64,000 nt of DNA. Source: Pseudomonas congelans. GTDB lineage: Bacteria > Pseudomonadota > Gammaproteobacteria > Pseudomonadales > Pseudomonadaceae. The stretch spans positions 508,471 to 572,470 of the forward strand of contig NZ_FNJH01000003.1 of the NCBI RefSeq assembly GCF_900103225.1, in the 5' to 3' direction. Numbering within the stretch: position 1 is the first letter of the stretch; the number at the start of each line of letters is the position of its first letter. A program made the position numbers and the translations under genes. This document shows positions 8,129 through 17,003 of this stretch, in pieces. Under the pieces are notes generated by a model. That model was not told the origin of the DNA, did not search any database, and saw only the letters and a list, made by a program, of their open reading frames with translations.

Positions 8129-9541
8129 TTAACGAATAGGTGGGCCGAGGAAGCGGCTTTGGGTCTCGACCTGGGTATCGCTGTCGATGTCCTTGAGGGT
8201 AAAGGTTACCTCGTTGCTGTGCGACGACAGTTTTTCCGGCGCACTGGACAGCTCCACCGGCAGGCTGACGATTTGGCCCGCCGGAACACTGATTTCCCGA
8301 CGGCCCTGCAGTTTCAGGTCTGGCAGGCCGCTGGCCTGCAGCACATAGGTGTGGTCCACCTGATCCTTGTTCATCACTTTCAGGCTGTAGACGTTTTCGA
8401 TCCGGCCTTCTGCGTTTTCCCGGAACAGCATGCGGTCCTTGCTGACCTCCAGACCTACCAGCGTACGCATGCAGAATGCAGCCGTCAGCAGCGCAATCAT
8501 CAGCAGCAGGACCAGCGCATAACCGATCAGACGCGGGCGCAGGGTGCGGGTGCGTTGCCCGGACAGATTGTGTTCGGTGGTGTAGCGAATCAGGCCGCGA
8601 GGGTAATCCATCTTGTCCATGACCGTATCGCAGGCATCGATGCATGCCGCACAGCTGATGCACTCCACCTGCAGGCCGTCACGAATGTCGATGCCGGTCG
8701 GGCAGACCTGCACGCACATCGTGCAGTCGATGCAGTCACCCAGCCCCAGTGCCTGAGGGTCGGCTTCCTTCTTGCGCGGACCTCGGGCTTCGCCACGATT
8801 CTGGTCGTAGGAGATGATCAGCGTGTCCTTGTCGAACATCACGCTTTGGAACCGCGCGTAGGGGCACATATAAATGCACACCTGTTCGCGCAGCCAGCCC
8901 GCATTCAGGTAAGTGGCCAGGGTAAAGAAACCGATCCAGAAATAGGCCCACCCATCCGCCTGGCCCGTGAACAGATCCACGCACAGCGCGCGAATGGGCG
9001 AGAAATAGCCCACGAAGGTCATACCGGTGGCAAAACCGATCAGCAGCCACAGGCTGTGCTTGGCGAGCTTGCGCAACAGTTTGCCGGCACTCATCGGTGC
9101 ATGGTCGAGCCTGATGCGCTGGTTGCGGTCGCCCTCGGTGACTTTCTCGCACCACATGAACATCCAGGTCCAGACACTCTGCGGGCAGGTATAGCCACAC
9201 CAGACCCGGCCGGCATAGACAGTGATGAAGAACAGCCCGAACGCTGCAACGATCAGAATGCCGGACAAAAGGATAAAATCCTGCGGCCAGAAGGTCGCGC
9301 CGAAGATGTAGAACTTGCGTTCCGGCAGGTTCCACCAGACCGCCTGATGCCCGCTGCGATTCAGCCAGACCGTGCCGAAAAAGATCAGCAACAGCACGGC
9401 GCCACCCGCCATGCGCAGATTGCGAAACAGGCCTTTGAAGGCGCGGGTATGGATCTTTTCCCGCGACGCGTAAAGCTCGACCGTTTCGCCGCTTTCAGCG
9501 GGAAGAGGGGTAATGTCGTGGAGCGGAATCTGGTTGCTCAC
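8129..9541 (-). CDS. ccoG: CcoG, membrane ferredoxin-type copper reductase
   Basis: A 470-residue membrane protein that in Rhodobacter reduces Cu(II) to Cu(I) for oxidase assembly. It has several membrane segments, a CGYTCPQ motif after the second, and a ferredoxin-type domain with C-I-D-C-T-M-C-V-Q-V-C-P and a second C-I-S-C-A-A-C-I-D-A-C cluster, giving two [4Fe-4S] sites, followed by an Ig-like C-terminal domain. I choose the GTG at 9541, which starts VSNQIPLHDITPL, because AGGA lies about 11 bases upstream and the length then matches known CcoG. The open frame would allow 33 more residues lacking family character. Its upstream neighbour is now a toxin gene rather than ccoP. Confidence 0.92.
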   Translation of the reverse strand: MSNQIPLHDITPLPAESGETVELYASREKIHTRAFKGLFRNLRMAGGAVLLLIFFGTVWLNRSGHQAVWWNLPERKFYIFGATFWPQDFILLSGILIVAAFGLFFITVYAGRVWCGYTCPQSVWTWMFMWCEKVTEGDRNQRIRLDHAPMSAGKLLRKLAKHSLWLLIGFATGMTFVGYFSPIRALCVDLFTGQADGWAYFWIGFFTLATYLNAGWLREQVCIYMCPYARFQSVMFDKDTLIISYDQNRGEARGPRKKEADPQALGLGDCIDCTMCVQVCPTGIDIRDGLQVECISCAACIDACDTVMDKMDYPRGLIRYTTEHNLSGQRTRTLRPRLIGYALVLLLMIALLTAAFCMRTLVGLEVSKDRMLFRENAEGRIENVYSLKVMNKDQVDHTYVLQASGLPDLKLQGRREISVPAGQIVSLPVELSSAPEKLSSHSNEVTFTLKDIDSDTQVETQSRFLGPPIR

Positions 9542-9563
9542 TGAGGCGTCCTGTGGCGAGGGC

Positions 9564-10016
9564 TCAACGTGCGTTGATCGAATAAAGGGCGGCGTCTTCG
9601 TTGAGTGGACCGACCCATGGATTGAGCAAAGCGACCCCACACGATTGAAAGTACACAGTGTTCCGAGTCACCACGGTCATACCGTGCACCAGTGCAGTGG
9701 CGGCGATCAGCGCGTCGCATTCGCTGCGTGGAGCGGGCACGTGTAATCGGGGGCAACGCCTGGCAACCTGAGTGTCGACCGCCAGTATGCGCCCGGCGAA
9801 CGCTTTCAAGACATGATTCTCCAGCCACATGCGCAGCGCCGCACCTTGAGCGGGGTCGCGGCGCTCTATTTGCAGCACATCTGTTTCGAGTTCCAGCACC
9901 GTAATGGCCGAGATGAACAGGCTGGACGCCATGTGGCCTCGCGACCAGCGCACCACGTTGGTGTCGGCGTTGCGCTTCCTGAGTTCAAAGACCACATGGG
10001 TGTCGAGCAGAAACAT
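9564..10016 (-). CDS. vapC: PIN-domain toxin, VapC/FitB-like
   Basis: A 150-residue PIN-domain ribonuclease-type toxin. It opens MFLLDTHVVFELRK, with Asp5 as first acidic residue, then Glu42 in ITVLELE and Asp101 in SECDALIAATAL. The fourth acidic position, normally Asp in a TRNxxDF motif, reads TRNTVYF, with Tyr122 in that place, so catalytic competence is open to question. The gene overlaps its antitoxin by one base (TGATG), as expected of a coupled toxin-antitoxin pair. The pair lies between ccoG and the lipoprotein gene, within the cytochrome oxidase cluster. Confidence 0.88.
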   Translation of the reverse strand: MFLLDTHVVFELRKRNADTNVVRWSRGHMASSLFISAITVLELETDVLQIERRDPAQGAALRMWLENHVLKAFAGRILAVDTQVARRCPRLHVPAPRSECDALIAATALVHGMTVVTRNTVYFQSCGVALLNPWVGPLNEDAALYSINAR

Positions 10017-10267
10017 CAGGACAAGTCCACTGGCCGGGGATTGATAACCGCTCGTTGCGGCTCGAATTCAATATCGATGTCAGTCGGCATGATCAGCATA
10101 TCGGCAATACTGACTGCCCCGCCGGTCAGCTTCAGATAATCCTCGATCGAAAGCAGCACATGAGCGGGCCGCCCCCTGTCGGTGATGAAGACCGGACCTT
10201 CATTCGCAGCCTTCTTGGCCCCGCTGGTGTTCTGATTGAACTCGCGGCTTGAAAGGGTCGTCGTCAT
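10016..10267 (-). CDS. Phd/YefM-family antitoxin
   Basis: An 83-residue antitoxin starting MTTTLSSREFNQNTSGAKKA, the typical Phd/YefM DNA-binding N-terminus, then GPVFITDRGRPAHVLLSIEDY, and a variable acidic C-terminus expected to bind the toxin. The chosen ATG has AGGAGG nine bases upstream. The open frame runs on for 36 more codons, but these have no ribosome-binding site and no family similarity. Such proteins usually bind palindromes in their own promoter, here the AT-rich region above 10267. Confidence 0.9.
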   Translation of the reverse strand: MTTTLSSREFNQNTSGAKKAANEGPVFITDRGRPAHVLLSIEDYLKLTGGAVSIADMLIMPTDIDIEFEPQRAVINPRPVDLS

Positions 10268-10682
10268 GCAAGCGACCTCCTGAGTGGATGAGCGGGGTGG
10301 CGGATCAATGAGTAATTCTAGGCTTGTAGATATGTAACTACAACATGCGAGATATTTCACAGTGCAAAGGCACATCGGGGATGTATGAATCCCGACGCAC
10401 CCTGGAGTCCTGTCGGCGTGCCAAGTGCAGGCGGTGTGCAGTAATTTTTCAGAAGCGCTAAAGCATAGTTGGACTTATAAGTGAGCTGTTTAAAGGGGTG
10501 GATATGAAAGGCTGTATTGTTTTTATCGATAGAAAGAGCGCGTTGAAATAGTCTTTGCCCTATCAGATTTGATAGTGGATTTTTAGGGCAGGTTCGCAAT
10601 AATAGCTATGACCAACGCAATCGGTATCCACTGCTCGGTGTGCGTATTGGTTCTGGTAATTAAGCCCTGCGAGGAATAATAA
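10268..10682. other. AT-rich intergenic region, divergent promoter zone
   Basis: About 415 bases between the antitoxin gene (minus) and the lipoprotein gene (plus), visibly lower in GC than the flanking cco genes. No protein longer than a 15-codon frame is credible. It contains the perfect dyad CTATCAGATTTGATAG at 10560-10575, about 108 bases before the lipoprotein start, which could be an operator. No recognisable sigma-70 pair stands out. Confidence 0.5.
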
Positions 10683-12326
10683 ATGTCTATTTACAGGTTT
10701 TTTTCTTATGCATTTTTCAGCGTTCTGTTACTGGTATCCGGGTGTGGGCAGGCTTTAAAAAGTGATCGCTCAGGCACAGGGGCGATGATGGCGGCGGCCG
10801 AGCCCAACGGCATAGTAAGGCATATTATGTTCGCCTCCGACCCTCAATACCCCTGGCCAAAAGATACAAAAAACCAAGAGAGTAGCCTGAGTGATTCCGT
10901 ACGCGGGCAAGGCGTAAGTCGCCCGCCGCTACCCCAGTCATCAGTGAAGGAGGTCAGCGCTGAAGACCTGATTCGAAATCAATACAATGCCATACAGACA
11001 TGGCGCGCAGGGGCCATGGGAGGGAGCAGTAATAACCCGGTGATCATAAACGGTGATATGACAGCTTTTGGTCACGAGGAGGAAAGGGCATTTTTGTACG
11101 GGGCACTGGATTCAATATTGTCGACGAATTGGTATTTTGGACTTGGTAATCATGACTACAAGAACAATGTGGGCGACTGTGTGAACGATGGCTGCGCCCG
11201 AGACAGTATGGAGGATCTCATAGGCCGGATGGGCGGTAATCAGATGGATTACAGTGTTGAGGAAAGCGGGTTTATTCACTCAACCAAAAAGTATTCAGGA
11301 AGCTTCGCCTACTTTAAGGATTTTGGAAGTGTGCGGTATGTTCAACTGAATTTGGACCCTTCGTATATAAGATGGTTTTATTCGTCAGGGGTATGGACAA
11401 CAAATGAGTTTCATGTTTTATCACCCGTTGAGAATGGCTGGCTGGAGAGTGTGCTGATGAATGCAAGGGATAATGGAAAGTTTGTCATTGTTGGTATGCA
11501 TGACGCAGAGGAATGGACCCGGTCGTCCGATTCACGTACTCAAGCTATTCTCACTAAATTTCGTAAAATGTTGAAGGAATATGAGGTCTCAGCCATTTTT
11601 GCAGGCCACTTTCACACCAGTGCTGGAATATATCCAGGTCCCTATCAAGGTGTGCCCGTTTTTCTAAGTGGCTCGGCAACTGACGAGACTTTTCTCATCG
11701 CCGATATCAATGAGAGTGAAAGGAATTTTCAGGTCTGGCTCGTAAAAAACAATAATCCCGGGGCCGCGGAAAATTTGGGCGTATTTCCCCTTAAACGTGG
11801 TGTTGTGGTTCCTCCCGCCGACGAATATGACAATGCAGGGGGGTGGGGGACTTGGGGGCCATCGGCATTCTGTCCAGATGGACAATTCATAAACGCTTTT
11901 GATGTAAAGGCGGAAGAATGGCAAGGGGACGATGACGATACGGCCGTCAATGCGATTGTTATGTACTGCCACGATAATGTTGGCATAAGAAGCAAAGAAG
12001 GGGCATGGGGGGATTTCTCAGGTTACAAACGTTGCCCTGCCAACGAGGCGGTCGTTGGATTTCAGTTAAAAATCGAGCCGTCTCAAGGGGACGGAGATGA
12101 CACTGGAGTAGATTCCGTCAAACTAGTCTGTGAAGGCGGGCAGTATATAGCTACACCCTATGACACAAGTTATGGCATTTGGAAAAAAACCTACCGTTGT
12201 CCCGCCGGAACGGTTGCTATCGGTTTTGAAACACGTGTCGAAGACTATCAGGGGGACGATGATGATAAGTACGACGACGATACGGCTTTGAACGGCATGA
12301 GGATGAGGTGCGGTTCCAAGCCTTGA
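10683..12326 (+). CDS. Lipoprotein with metallophosphoesterase and VMO-I-like domains
   Basis: A 547-residue predicted lipoprotein. The signal peptide ends in the lipobox VSGC with Cys21 followed by Gly, which favours outer-membrane sorting. Residues about 45-350 carry the calcineurin-like phosphoesterase motifs: ASDPQ at 51-55, NGDMT at 123-127, GLGNHDY at 153-159, GMHD at 271-274 and GHFH at 308-311. Residues about 386-547 form three repeats, each with W, CP and a QGDxDDT...C signature (endings at 429, 483 and 543), the pattern of vitelline membrane outer layer protein I (VMO-I). GC content is lower than in neighbours. It sits between ccoG/vapBC and ccoP. The substrate is unknown; the domain calls are from motif recognition. 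Confidence 0.82.
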   Translation: MSIYRFFSYAFFSVLLLVSGCGQALKSDRSGTGAMMAAAEPNGIVRHIMFASDPQYPWPKDTKNQESSLSDSVRGQGVSRPPLPQSSVKEVSAEDLIRNQYNAIQTWRAGAMGGSSNNPVIINGDMTAFGHEEERAFLYGALDSILSTNWYFGLGNHDYKNNVGDCVNDGCARDSMEDLIGRMGGNQMDYSVEESGFIHSTKKYSGSFAYFKDFGSVRYVQLNLDPSYIRWFYSSGVWTTNEFHVLSPVENGWLESVLMNARDNGKFVIVGMHDAEEWTRSSDSRTQAILTKFRKMLKEYEVSAIFAGHFHTSAGIYPGPYQGVPVFLSGSATDETFLIADINESERNFQVWLVKNNNPGAAENLGVFPLKRGVVVPPADEYDNAGGWGTWGPSAFCPDGQFINAFDVKAEEWQGDDDDTAVNAIVMYCHDNVGIRSKEGAWGDFSGYKRCPANEAVVGFQLKIEPSQGDGDDTGVDSVKLVCEGGQYIATPYDTSYGIWKKTYRCPAGTVAIGFETRVEDYQGDDDDKYDDDTALNGMRMRCGSKP

Positions 12327-12397
12327 TGTGTCGGCAAGGGCAGTCGTGAGGGGGTCAGGCCGTCACGACGCCAAACGCACTGTCTGTCAGCGTCGCA

Positions 12398-13375
12398 TCA
12401 CTCTTTTTCAGTAGGATTTTTCTGGCGGGACAGGCTGTAAACATAGGCAGCCAGAATATGCACACGATCATTGCCCAGCAAAGCTTGCTGGGCCGGCATC
12501 TGGCCCTGGCGGCCATCACGAATGGTCTGCTGCAACTGAGCGAAGCCGGAGCCGTAGATAAACGCGTTGGGGTGGGTCAGGTCCGGCGCGCCGAGAATCG
12601 GCATTCCCTTGCCCTCTGGCCCATGACAGGCAACGCACAGGCTGGCGAAGGTCTTCTGTCCGGCCACCGGGTCAGCCTTGGCATCCTCCGGTAGCGGGCG
12701 CGCGTCCAGCTGCGTCAGGACGTAGGCCGCTACATCGCGCACCCCTTGTTCGCCAAGCACGCCACCCAGGGCCGGCATCACGCCCATGCGCCCGGCAAGG
12801 ATGGAGGTCTTGATCGCCTGGGCATCGCCGCCCCAGCGCCAGTCGGCATCGGTCAGATTGGGAAAGCCATAGGCGCCTTTCGCGTCAGAGCCGTGGCAGA
12901 CCGAGCAGTTGGACGCGAACAGACGCTCGCCGACTTTCAACGCCTGCGGGTCTTTGGCCACGTCCTCTACGGGCATGGCGGCGTACCTGGCAAACAGCGG
13001 CCCGTAGCGGGCCTCGGCGTTGGCGACTTCTCGTTCCCATTCATGGACACTGGTCCAGCCTTGCTGGCCGTCGGAGAATTGTGTCTTGCTGTCCTGGTCC
13101 CGGTATTCATAACCCGGCAGCAAACCCTGCCAGTTGCCCAGCCCCGGGTACAGGAGCAGATAGCCCAGCGCAAAGACGATGGTCGCTACGAATAGATAGA
13201 ACCACCATTTGGGCAGCGGGTTGTCGTACTCCTCGATACCGTCGAACGTATGGCCGACGGTTTCATCTGTCGGTTCGTCGGGCTGACCTTTGCGCGTGGA
13301 CAGAAGCAGCCAGAGCATGGCGATGATGGTGCCCAGGGTCAGGACCGCGACATACAGGCTCCAGAATGTACTCAT
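12398..13375 (-). CDS. ccoP: CcoP, diheme cytochrome c subunit of cbb3 oxidase
   Basis: A 325-residue membrane subunit that passes electrons from the bc1 complex or soluble cytochrome to CcoO. It has two N-terminal membrane segments (about 6-26 and 57-78) and two c-type heme sites, CSVCH at 157-161 and CVACH at 247-251, with Met200 and Met293 as likely sixth ligands. It overlaps ccoQ by 4 bases (ATGA). Heme attachment depends on the ccm operon found at 42.7-49.7 kb. Confidence 0.96.
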   Translation of the reverse strand: MSTFWSLYVAVLTLGTIIAMLWLLLSTRKGQPDEPTDETVGHTFDGIEEYDNPLPKWWFYLFVATIVFALGYLLLYPGLGNWQGLLPGYEYRDQDSKTQFSDGQQGWTSVHEWEREVANAEARYGPLFARYAAMPVEDVAKDPQALKVGERLFASNCSVCHGSDAKGAYGFPNLTDADWRWGGDAQAIKTSILAGRMGVMPALGGVLGEQGVRDVAAYVLTQLDARPLPEDAKADPVAGQKTFASLCVACHGPEGKGMPILGAPDLTHPNAFIYGSGFAQLQQTIRDGRQGQMPAQQALLGNDRVHILAAYVYSLSRQKNPTEKE

Positions 13376-13566
13376 GACCGGTCTTCCCGTTCAGCCCTGG
13401 CATTTTCGACCTTGCCGATGGCCTCGGGATCATCCGCGAAAGGCAGCAGGGTCGCATCGTCGAAGTCTGCCTTGCGGGCCGGGCTGAACACCCACAGCAT
13501 CAGGCCGATGAAGGCGACCATAACGACCAGTGTGCCCAGGCCTCGAATCATTCCGATGTCCATCAT
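13372..13566 (-). CDS. ccoQ: CcoQ, small subunit of cbb3 oxidase
   Basis: A 64-residue single-pass membrane protein ([19 protein letters not shown]...), with a Trp and FSPARK just after the membrane segment, as in other CcoQ/FixQ proteins, and an acidic tail. It starts 2 bases after the ccoO stop and its last four bases overlap the ccoP start. Either of two adjacent Met codons could be the start. CcoQ stabilises the oxidase in other bacteria. The longer open frame reaching into ccoO is not used. Confidence 0.93.
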   Translation of the reverse strand: MMDIGMIRGLGTLVVMVAFIGLMLWVFSPARKADFDDATLLPFADDPEAIGKVENARAEREDRS

Positions 13567-13568
13567 GA

Positions 13569-14177
13569 TCACCGTTTGCTCTTGATGAGCGTGCCAAGGC
13601 CTTGCAGATAGGCCACCAGCGCATCCATTTCGGTCTTGCCCTGTACCGCAGCCGCTGCACCGGCGATGTCCGCGTCGGTGTAAGGGGTGCCGAGGGTGCG
13701 CAGCACCTGCAGCTTTTTCGCAGTCTGTGTGCTGTCGATTGTCTTCTCGGCCAGAAACGGATAAGCCGGCATGATCGAGGTCGGGACCAGGTCGCGCGGG
13801 TTGTTCAGGTGTACCCGGTGCCACTCGTCCGAGTAACGACCGCCGATCCTTGCCAGGTCCGGCCCGGTGCGTTTGGAGCCCCACAGGAAGGGGTGGTCCC
13901 AGACACTTTCGCCCGCCACCGAGTAATGCCCGTAGCGCTCGGTTTCGGCGCGCAACGGGCGGATCATCTGCGAGTGGCAACCGACGCAGCCGTTGGCGAT
14001 GAACACATCACGGCCCTCCACCTCAAGCGCGCTGCGCGGCTTCATGCCCTCGATAGGCTGGTTGGTCACGTCCTGAAAGAACAGCGGGACAATCTGCGTC
14101 AGCCCGCCGATGCTCACGGCAATCACCATGAAGAAGGCCAGCAGACCGATGTTTTTTTCCAGCGCATCATGCTTCAT
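13569..14177 (-). CDS. ccoO: CcoO, monoheme cytochrome c subunit of cbb3 oxidase
   Basis: A 202-residue subunit beginning [19 protein letters not shown], with one N-terminal membrane anchor and a single c-heme motif CVGCH at 64-68, followed by SQMIRPL, typical of CcoO/FixO. The start is set by overlap with the last base of ccoN (TGATG) and by homology; the open frame continues upstream inside ccoN without meaning. It carries electrons from CcoP to the binuclear site of CcoN. Confidence 0.96.
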   Translation of the reverse strand: MKHDALEKNIGLLAFFMVIAVSIGGLTQIVPLFFQDVTNQPIEGMKPRSALEVEGRDVFIANGCVGCHSQMIRPLRAETERYGHYSVAGESVWDHPFLWGSKRTGPDLARIGGRYSDEWHRVHLNNPRDLVPTSIMPAYPFLAEKTIDSTQTAKKLQVLRTLGTPYTDADIAGAAAAVQGKTEMDALVAYLQGLGTLIKSKR

Positions 14178-15619
14178 CAATGCGCTCCCGCGACTGCGAT
14201 GCGGGTGGCCGCCGCGGCCGCCTGAGGGTCCGAGGCACGTATCGTACGCACGACGTTGTAGGCCATCAGCAACATGCCGCTGGTGAAAATGGCGCCGCCG
14301 ATGGCCCGCACTATATAGCCCAGGTGGCTGGCCTGCATGGTTTCGATGAAGGAGTAGGTCAGCGTGCCATCGTCGTTCACTGCGCGCCACATCAGGCCCT
14401 GGGTGATGCCATTGACCCACATCGAGGTGATGTACAGGACGGTACCGACGGTCGCGAGCCAGAAGTGCGTGTTGATCAGGCTGACGCTGTACATGTGCGG
14501 ACGGGCATAGAGTTTCGGAATCATGTGGTAGACCGATCCGATGGTAATCATCGCGACCCAGCCCAGTGCCCCTGCGTGGACATGGCCGATGGTCCAGTCC
14601 GTGTAGTGCGAAAGCGAGTTGACGGTCTTGATTGCCATCATCGGACCTTCGAAGGTCGACATGCCGTAGAACGCCAGCGAGACCACCAGAAAGCGCAGTA
14701 TCGAATCGGTCCGCAACTTATGCCACGCGCCCGACAGCGTCATCATGCCGTTGATCATCCCGCCCCAGCTGGGCACCAGCAGAATGATCGACATCACCAT
14801 GCCCAGCGACTGCGCCCAGTCCGGCAGGGCGGTGTAGTGCAGATGGTGCGGGCCGGCCCAGATATACAGGGTGATCAATGCCCAGAAATGCACGATGGAC
14901 AAACGATAGGAGTAGACCGGGCGCTCGGCCTGCTTGGGCACGAAGTAATACATCATGCCGAGAAAACCGGTGGTCAGGAAAAACCCGACGGCGTTGTGTC
15001 CGTACCACCACTGGATCATGGCGTCGGTCGCGCCGGCATACGCCGAATAGGATTTGAACAGGCTGACCGGCAACGAGATATGGTTGACGATGTGCAGCAT
15101 GCCGGTCACCACGATGAATGCGCCGTAGAACCAGTTGGCGACATAGATATGCCGGGTGCGGCGTTTGACGATCGTGCCGAAAAACACCACTGCGTAGGCG
15201 GCCCAGACAATGGCCAGCAGAATCGCCACCGGCCATTCGAGCTCGGCATATTCCTTGGTGGTGGTGTAGCCCATCGGCAGCGTCATGATGGCGCCGACTA
15301 TCACGGCTTGCCAGCCCCAGAAGGTGAAGGCTGCGAGACCATCGGAAATCAGCCGTGTCTGGCAAGTGCGTTGCACCACGTAATAGGAGGTGGCGAACAG
15401 CGCGCAGCCGCCGAAGGCAAAGATCACCAGATTGGTGTGCAGCGGGCGCAGGCGGCCGAAGGTGGTCCATTCAAGTTCCAGGTTCAGCCCTGGCCAGACC
15501 AGTTGCGATGCGATGAACACGCCCAGGCTCATGCCGACCACGCCCCAGACCACGGTCATGATGGCGAACTGGCGCACCACTGTGTAGTTGTAGGTTGTCG
15601 GAGTGATGGTTGTGCTCAT
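14177..15619 (-). CDS. ccoN: CcoN, catalytic subunit of cbb3 cytochrome c oxidase
   Basis: A 480-residue heme-copper oxidase subunit with about twelve membrane segments. Conserved ligands are visible: His61 and His348 for the low-spin heme, His346 for the high-spin heme, and His208, His258 and His259 for CuB (in [11 protein letters not shown] and WAGPHHLHY). GGAAG lies before the ATG. It heads the ccoNOQP operon. No second tandem ccoN copy is present in the window, and no Anr box was found in the 690 bases upstream, which fits a constitutive cbb3-1-type operon. Confidence 0.97.
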   Translation of the reverse strand: MSTTITPTTYNYTVVRQFAIMTVVWGVVGMSLGVFIASQLVWPGLNLELEWTTFGRLRPLHTNLVIFAFGGCALFATSYYVVQRTCQTRLISDGLAAFTFWGWQAVIVGAIMTLPMGYTTTKEYAELEWPVAILLAIVWAAYAVVFFGTIVKRRTRHIYVANWFYGAFIVVTGMLHIVNHISLPVSLFKSYSAYAGATDAMIQWWYGHNAVGFFLTTGFLGMMYYFVPKQAERPVYSYRLSIVHFWALITLYIWAGPHHLHYTALPDWAQSLGMVMSIILLVPSWGGMINGMMTLSGAWHKLRTDSILRFLVVSLAFYGMSTFEGPMMAIKTVNSLSHYTDWTIGHVHAGALGWVAMITIGSVYHMIPKLYARPHMYSVSLINTHFWLATVGTVLYITSMWVNGITQGLMWRAVNDDGTLTYSFIETMQASHLGYIVRAIGGAIFTSGMLLMAYNVVRTIRASDPQAAAAATRIAVAGAH

Positions 15620-16312
15620 TGCAGACTTCCACGATTCAGAGGGTTACCGCAGACGTAATCGGGACAGGGCGATGCCGCGCTGGAAATGGCATCGAAGCAC
15701 ACCGAAAAGGCAGGGGCTGGAACAGACAGGCACATCAACGAGCGTCAAAGGGTTGCGGCAGACGCGTGTTGGCGAGTTTAGCTTTGAAACGGAGGTGTGG
15801 GAAGTCGCAGGCTCTGTGCGAAAAGTGGCTGCGCTTGATGAGACTGCGTTAAAAGCAGGCTCGGCAGGCATTCCGCACCCCGTTGCAGGGTGCGGAGTTC
15901 ACGCATCGCCGCTGGACTGAAACACAGCGGTGGCGACCTTCGCGTACAGACGAGTTGATCAGGACCCGCGCAAAGACTGTCACGTATGTTCAGTCGGCAG
16001 TGACACCTGTCATTGCCCGGCAAATTGGCCTGAGCAGGCATATGACTCTGGTGACCGACTCAGCGGTGTTGTTGCACGTGCGAGGCCAGTGCCGTCAATG
16101 AAACCGCCCGGCGGTGTCAGGTTTGGGGCGCTCATCGCCTCGGTACTTGACCTTGTGCACCTTGACAGAGTACCCGGGCAGACCTGAATGGTGGCTGTCC
16201 GACGTGTCGGGGCGTGACGATGCGCCATGCGCTCGCGATTCGTGCGGGATTCACTGCCCTGTTCGCCGCTATAGTAGCGGGCTACTCCGTGACCCACCTG
16301 AATGAGGTAACC
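15620..16312. other. Long intergenic region upstream of ccoN, with a perfect hairpin
   Basis: About 690 bases between ccoN (minus) and the hydrolase gene (plus). No credible gene is seen; the open frames present lack ribosome-binding sites and protein character. A perfect 8-bp inverted repeat, CCGCACCC / GGGTGCGG with a 7-base loop, occupies 15873-15895. It has no T-run on either side and so is not an obvious terminator. No TTGAT-N4-ATCAA site was found. Confidence 0.6.
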
Positions 16313-17002
16313 ATGAGCAACGGCTTGAAGCCCGGTATCGGTATCGATCAATGGCTGCAACTGGTCAGTGAAAGAGGCTGGCTGTGGACGCCCGCGCTAC
16401 CTGCGCATGCGCTGGACACGCCGACCCTGCTGCTGGCGCACGGTGCCGGCGCACCGATGGACAGCGACTTCATGAACCGCATGGCGGCTGATCTGGCGGC
16501 CCAAGGTATCAGCGTCCTGCGCTTCGAGTTTCCCTACATGGCGCAGCGGCGACAGGGCGGCAGCAAGCGTCCCCCCAATCCACAAGCACAACTGCTGGAA
16601 TGCTGGAGAGAGGTGTTCGCCTGTACGCGTGCTCACATCGCCGGGTGTCTGGCGGTGGGCGGCAAGTCAATGGGCGGGCGGATGGCCAGCCTGATCGCCG
16701 ATGAGCTTGAGGTCGATGTGCTGGTGTGTCTGGGTTATCCGTTCTACGCCGTGGGCAAGCCTGAAAAGCCACGCGTGGCTCATCTGGCCGAACTGAAGAC
16801 ACCCACGCTGATCGTCCAGGGCGAACGCGACGCGCTGGGCAATCGCGAAACAGTAGAGGGTTATGCATTGTCGAGTGCCGTCCGGCTGCACTGGTTGCCG
16901 ACTGCCAACCACGACCTCAAACCACTGAAGGTCGCGGGCGTCAGCCACGAGCAATGCCTGGCTGAATCCGCGAGAGAGATTGCCGGGTTCCTGCGCGCCT
17001 GA
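16313..17002 (+). CDS. Alpha/beta-hydrolase family protein (Abhydrolase_11/Tex30 type)
   Basis: A 229-residue cytoplasmic hydrolase-fold protein. LLAHGAGAP near residue 38 is the oxyanion region, GGKSMGGRMAS near residue 120 is the nucleophile elbow with its Ser, QGERD near residue 175 supplies the acid, and ANHDL near residue 200 the His, so a complete catalytic triad is present. GAGGT lies upstream of the ATG at 16313; the frame extends further upstream without a ribosome-binding site. Its substrate is unknown. It is convergent with the next gene. Confidence 0.85.
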   Translation: MSNGLKPGIGIDQWLQLVSERGWLWTPALPAHALDTPTLLLAHGAGAPMDSDFMNRMAADLAAQGISVLRFEFPYMAQRRQGGSKRPPNPQAQLLECWREVFACTRAHIAGCLAVGGKSMGGRMASLIADELEVDVLVCLGYPFYAVGKPEKPRVAHLAELKTPTLIVQGERDALGNRETVEGYALSSAVRLHWLPTANHDLKPLKVAGVSHEQCLAESAREIAGFLRA

Positions 17003-17003
17003 G

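Noticed and set aside
9564..9577. Dyad TCAACGTGCGTTGA at the vapC end as a ccoG operator
   Set aside because: It overlaps the vapC stop codon and does not match the Anr consensus; a chance palindrome is as likely.
10504..10551. A 15-codon frame (MKGCIVFIDRKSALK) as a leader peptide
   Set aside because: No strong ribosome-binding site or adjacent attenuator is visible; too short to support.
15730..15750. TTGACGCTCGTTGAT (minus strand) upstream of ccoN as an Anr box
   Set aside because: It has TTGA half-sites in direct rather than inverted arrangement, so it does not fit TTGAT-N4-ATCAA.
15603..15920. A 105-codon plus-strand frame upstream of ccoN
   Set aside because: No ribosome-binding site, overlaps the 5' end of ccoN, and the product looks random.
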